64,000 nucleotides of DNA from JAWRCU01 sp033542235. Lineage in GTDB: Bacteria > Pseudomonadota > Alphaproteobacteria > Rhizobiales > Rhizobiaceae. How positions within the stretch are numbered: position 1 is the stretch's first letter; each line of letters starts with the position of its first letter. The translations under genes and the position numbers were made by a program. The notes under the pieces are model-generated. The model saw only the letters and a program-made list of their open reading frames with translations, made no database searches and had not been told where the DNA came from. The stretch is from assembly GCF_033542235.1 (NCBI RefSeq), contig NZ_JAWRCU010000017.1, positions 1 through 64,000 on the forward strand, written 5' to 3'. This document shows, piece after piece, positions 61,009 to 64,000 of the stretch.

Positions 61009-61998
61009 TCAATAAGGGCAGTTGTTGTCCTTCGTATAGTCGTGGACCTCGATCTTGCCGGCAATAATGTCGGCCTTGGCCTTGTCGGCCGCTTCTTTCA
61101 TCTCCGGCGTGACGAGATCCTTGTTGTTCTCGTCCATGGCGTAGTCGACGCCGCCCTCCTTGAGGCCGAGCAGGTTGAGGCCGCCCGTGAACTTGTCGTC
61201 CTTGGTGTCGGCGAAGGCGTTGTAGACCGCGACGTCGACGCGCTTCATCATCGAGGTCAGCACCTTGCCGGGCTGCAGGTAGTTCTGGTTGGAATCGACG
61301 CCGATGCCGAGCTTGCCTCCGTCCGCCGCGGCCTGCAGCACGCCGACGCCGGTGCCGCCGGCCGCTGCATAGATCACGTCGGCGCCCTGGTCGATCTGCG
61401 CCTTGGCGATCTCGCCGCCCTTGGTCGGGTCATTCCAGGCAGCCGGGGTATCGCCGGTCATGTTCCAGATGACGTCGGTCGCCCCCGCGGCCTTGGCGCC
61501 GCCGACATAGCCGCAGCCGAACTTGCGGATGAGCGGGATGTCCATGCCGCCGACGAAGCCGACCTTCTTGGACTTGGAGGCCATTGCAGCGAGAACGCCG
61601 ACGACATATGAGCCTTCATTCTCCTTGAAGATTACCGAACGTACGTTCGGCTTGTCGACGGAGCCGTCGATGATGACGAACTTGGTGTCCGGGAAATCGG
61701 GAGCGATCTTCTCGATCGCCGTCGCCCAGGAGAAGCCTGGCATCACGATCGGGTTGTTGCCGTCTTCCGCGAATTTGCGCAGTGCCTGCTCGCGCTGCGA
61801 GTCGTTCTGGATCTCGAAGTCGCGATATTCGATGCCGGTATCGGTCTTGAACTTTTCGGCGCCGTTGAAGGCAGCCTCATTGAAGGATTTGTCGAACTTG
61901 CCGCCGAGATCGTAGATGATCGCCGGCTTGATGTCCGCAGCGAAGGCCGGAGCGGTCATCGCGGCAGCGGCCAGGAGGCCCAATACGAAACGCTTCAT
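61009..61998 (-). CDS. bmpA: BMP family nucleoside-binding protein
   Basis: Periplasmic protein of 329 aa with signal peptide (FVLGLLAAAAMTAPAFA). BMP-family landmarks are YDLGGKFDKSFNEAAFNGAE, GFSWATAIEKIAPDFPDTKF, NEGSYVVGVLAAM, VGFVGGMDIPLI and VIYAAAGGTGVGVLQAA. It should deliver nucleosides to the NupOPQ-type transporter 2.4 kb away. There is no lipobox Cys after the signal peptide, so it is soluble. ATG at 61998 gives a clean signal sequence. The 310 nt upstream hold no gene. Confidence 0.93.
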   Translation of the reverse strand: MKRFVLGLLAAAAMTAPAFAADIKPAIIYDLGGKFDKSFNEAAFNGAEKFKTDTGIEYRDFEIQNDSQREQALRKFAEDGNNPIVMPGFSWATAIEKIAPDFPDTKFVIIDGSVDKPNVRSVIFKENEGSYVVGVLAAMASKSKKVGFVGGMDIPLIRKFGCGYVGGAKAAGATDVIWNMTGDTPAAWNDPTKGGEIAKAQIDQGADVIYAAAGGTGVGVLQAAADGGKLGIGVDSNQNYLQPGKVLTSMMKRVDVAVYNAFADTKDDKFTGGLNLLGLKEGGVDYAMDENNKDLVTPEMKEAADKAKADIIAGKIEVHDYTKDNNCPY

Positions 61999-62308
61999 GT
62001 GATCCACACCCTGTCGGTTGTTTTGCGTGAGGCAGCGCTGCCGGCCGTTCTCCCCGTCGGCTGCTCTGCAAGGCAGGAGTGGTTTCTCCCTCCCGCTCGC
62101 GCGCACTCTGGCACGGCGGAAAGCAAATTTCACGAAGATTTTTGACCTTTTGGACAAGGCCTAGGCGGCAAGCAGATGGCGCATAGCCTGGCAACGAGGC
62201 GAATGCCGACGGGTTGTCTGGTACGGGAAGAGGTCCGTTGGGATGCTGGATTTCTGGTTCGAATGACGAAGCCGGACCCAATGCTTGGGCAGCCCATGAA
62301 AGTCCGGT

Positions 62309-62974
62309 TCAGGCGTCGACAGTCTGGGGAATTGCGCAAGCCACCCCGGTGCCCTTCAGTCCGCAATAGCCGTGAGGGTTTTTGGCCAGATATTGCTGGT
62401 GATCCTCTTCGGCGTAGTAGAAAGGGGGAGCAGGCGCGATTTCTGTGGTGATCTTGCCGCGGCCGGCATTCCTGAGCTCGGCCTGGTAGGCGTCGCGCGA
62501 GGCGACGGCCATGCGTGCCTGCTCGTCGCTGGTCGTGTAGATCGCCGAACGATAGGTGGTGCCGACGTCGTTGCCCTGGCGCATGCCTTGCGTGGGATCA
62601 TGCGCTTCCCAGAAGACCTTCAAGAGGTCGGCATAGGAGACCAGCTTCGGGTCGTACATGACCATGACCACCTCTGCGTGGCCGGTAAGGCCGGTGCAGG
62701 TCTCCTGATAAGTGGGATTGGGCGTGAAGCCGCCGGCATAGCCGACCGCCGTCACCCATACTCCTTTCGTCTGCCAGAACAGCCGCTCGGCGCCCCAGAA
62801 GCAGCCCATGCCGAAATAGGCGATCTCGAGCCCCTCGGGATAGGGACCTTTGAGCGGGCGCCCGGAGACGCGATGCTTCGAAGCGGTGGGCATCGCGCGG
62901 TCGCGGCCCGGAAGCGCCTCGGAGGCCTTCGGCAGCTGCAGCTTCTTGTTGGAGAATTCATTCAGGAAGAACAT
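62309..62974 (-). CDS. msrA: Peptide methionine sulfoxide reductase A
   Basis: Protein of 221 aa that reduces methionine-S-sulfoxide. The catalytic motif is FGMGCFWGAERLFW with Cys 58. GYAGGFTPNPTYQETCTGLTGHAE and the Glu/Tyr-rich FYYAEEDHQQYL region follow, with a Cys-containing tail (YCGLKGTGVACAI) able to resolve the disulfide. The N-terminal 45 residues are longer than in short MsrA forms, as in several rhizobia. Confidence 0.96.
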   Translation of the reverse strand: MFFLNEFSNKKLQLPKASEALPGRDRAMPTASKHRVSGRPLKGPYPEGLEIAYFGMGCFWGAERLFWQTKGVWVTAVGYAGGFTPNPTYQETCTGLTGHAEVVMVMYDPKLVSYADLLKVFWEAHDPTQGMRQGNDVGTTYRSAIYTTSDEQARMAVASRDAYQAELRNAGRGKITTEIAPAPPFYYAEEDHQQYLAKNPHGYCGLKGTGVACAIPQTVDA

Positions 62975-63007
62975 CCGCTTCTCCTTGGTGGTCTTTCGCC
63001 CGGCCTC

Positions 63008-63334
63008 TCACGCCCTTTGCGCGAAAGGATCCAGGCGGCGTGCCGGCTTGCGGCCGATCGCATAGAGCAACAGGGCAAGCACGCCAAAAACGACGAAGCC
63101 CGGCAATTTGAGGATAAACAAGGCGACCGGGTCCCAGAGCGCAGGCAGCAGCAAGGTCTCGACGGTTGCCTGGGCCTTGGTAAGCGTGTCGGGCGACACC
63201 GTCTTCCAGCTTTCGCCAAGCGGCGTCATCACCCAGCTTCCCGCGGCGACCGTGCGCGTCGCATCGAGCACGGCCATTACTGTCGCGACGGCGAGCGAGA
63301 CAGTCGCCATCAACCGGAACAGGAATCGGATCAT
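63008..63334 (-). CDS. Small two-helix membrane protein of unknown function
   Basis: Protein of about 108 aa with a TM helix near the N-terminus (FRLMATVSLAVATVMAVLDA) and another at about 72-95 (FILKLPGFVVFGVLALLLYAIG). Between them is a loop with TPLGESWKTVSP. The tail is basic. I recognise no family with confidence. ATG at 63334 is preferred, and an upstream start at 63385 adds a charged, unlikely N-terminus. It lies 33 nt upstream of msrA on the same strand. Confidence 0.75.
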   Translation of the reverse strand: MIRFLFRLMATVSLAVATVMAVLDATRTVAAGSWVMTPLGESWKTVSPDTLTKAQATVETLLLPALWDPVALFILKLPGFVVFGVLALLLYAIGRKPARRLDPFAQRA

Positions 63335-63532
63335 GCAGCCCTTGCGTTTCCCGGAGCGATTCGCGTGCCCTTTTTCCGGGTGCATGAGATACGGCTTCGC
63401 CCGCTGGCGCGCAACATTTTACACGCGATTTTGACGCCATGCAGGTTTCGGAATGTGATCAAGCGTTATGCGAGAATGCTACCAGTCCGAGCAGGCAATT
63501 TCGGGCGACCGCGAATTGCAGCCTAAAGCGGC

Positions 63533-64000
63533 TCACATGCTCGGCGCGGGTCGGCGGCGATTGGTGCGCCAGACGGCGAAGATGCCGCCGGCGATAGCGC
63601 CGGCCAGCATGGCGGCGAGACCCAGGAAGAAAGCGAAATAGCCGCAGGCGCCTTCGAAGCAGCTCATCTGCGTCGCGTCCGCGATGATCACACCGCCGAC
63701 GATTCCGGCGCCGAAGCCGAGCGCGCCGCCGATGATCACCCCGAGCAGGGCAGCGATGACCGAGACGATCGCCGGCGGGCGTCCGGTTCCGGTGTTCGAA
63801 TAGGCGGCTGCCGTACCCGGATGACGGCTGAGCAGCCGGATGCAGATCACGCCGATGGCAATTTCGGCGGCGGCATAGGCGAGCGGAGTGAGTGTCACCA
63901 CGAAATCGGGTGTGACGAGCACATAGGCTTCGCGCAGCGCGATCCAGACGATGTTGACGATTTGCCAGATGGTGAAGTGGCGTGGGAAACGGACGGAGCC
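63533..64000 (-). CDS. Membrane protein of unknown function, 5' end outside the window
   Basis: The frame is open from the right edge to the stop at 63533 (at least 155 aa). The residues before the GTG at 63922 (FTIWQIVNIVWIALREAY) look like real protein sequence and form part of a first helix, so the gene very likely starts beyond the window. Two to three more TM helices follow, including a Gly-rich one (LLGVIIGGALGFGAGIVGGV), with two Cys in MSCFEGACGY. No family is recognised. Confidence 0.75.
   Translation of the reverse strand, partial: GSVRFPRHFTIWQIVNIVWIALREAYVLVTPDFVVTLTPLAYAAAEIAIGVICIRLLSRHPGTAAAYSNTGTGRPPAIVSVIAALLGVIIGGALGFGAGIVGGVIIADATQMSCFEGACGYFAFFLGLAAMLAGAIAGGIFAVWRTNRRRPAPSM

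Noticed and set aside
60828..61012. Short minus-strand frame of 61 aa before the BMP terminator
   Set aside because: It reads through the terminator hairpin and the palindromic repeat and has no ribosome site or conserved look.

Overview
The window looks like chromosomal DNA of an alphaproteobacterium of the order Hyphomicrobiales, probably Mesorhizobium or a relative. The reasons are the GC-rich coding bias, the ubiE-ubiB-coaBC order, a COG4705-type membrane protein beside a two-component system, cyclase/TolB/TPR fusion proteins, and intergenic palindromes with 28-35 bp arms of a rhizobial type. No tRNA, rRNA, CRISPR array or prophage was seen. The left edge cuts the 3' end of an IS110-like transposase gene, and the right edge cuts a membrane-protein gene.

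Layout. 0.4-8.2 kb: trans-3-hydroxyproline dehydratase with a PEP-mutase-like lyase, dut, an Lrp-type regulator, an exported pentapeptide-repeat protein, prfC between REP-like repeats, and a DUF2147 protein. 8.3-15.2 kb: an eight-gene, mostly translationally coupled minus-strand operon (HAD phosphatase, class III aminotransferase, arginase-fold enzyme, SMR-type protein, desaturase, FemAB/GNAT-like transferase, second SMR-type protein, alpha/beta hydrolase). It looks like an uncharacterised biosynthesis and export pathway. 15.4-18.4 kb: a QseBC-like two-component system with a MipA/OmpV outer-membrane protein.

19.0-30.3 kb: an envelope block with an ABC exporter (two different ATPases and one large FtsX-type permease), a GT39 lipid-linked sugar transferase, a GT2-GtrA fusion, a small secreted protein, a COG4705 membrane protein and a second two-component system. 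Five copies of one 17-bp operator-like motif lie 61-90 bp before the start codons in this block, which suggests one regulon run by the local two-component system. 30.4-34.2 kb: an Fbp-type ferric iron ABC importer with a Fur/Irr-like palindrome and a strong terminator or attenuator after the binding-protein gene. 34.6-41.5 kb: a cyclase/TolB/TPR protein, an AraC regulator and an autotransporter with nine exact 50-residue repeats.

41.5-49.2 kb: ppk2, an MliC-like lysozyme inhibitor, a 1-Cys peroxiredoxin, a GNAT enzyme and the coaBC/ubiB/ubiE group. A toxin-antitoxin module (two RHH antitoxins and one PIN toxin behind a perfect 13-bp inverted repeat) sits between coaBC and ubiB. 49.3-62.0 kb: a nucleoside uptake and salvage locus (frameshifted add, upp, deoA, punA, cdd, a NupOPQ/BmpA-type transporter) together with slyX, an RskA-like membrane protein and an MFS carrier. 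62.3-64.0 kb: msrA and two small membrane proteins. The salvage genes fit together: BmpA and NupOPQ import nucleosides, Cdd and Add deaminate them, PunA and DeoA release bases, and Upp recovers uracil.
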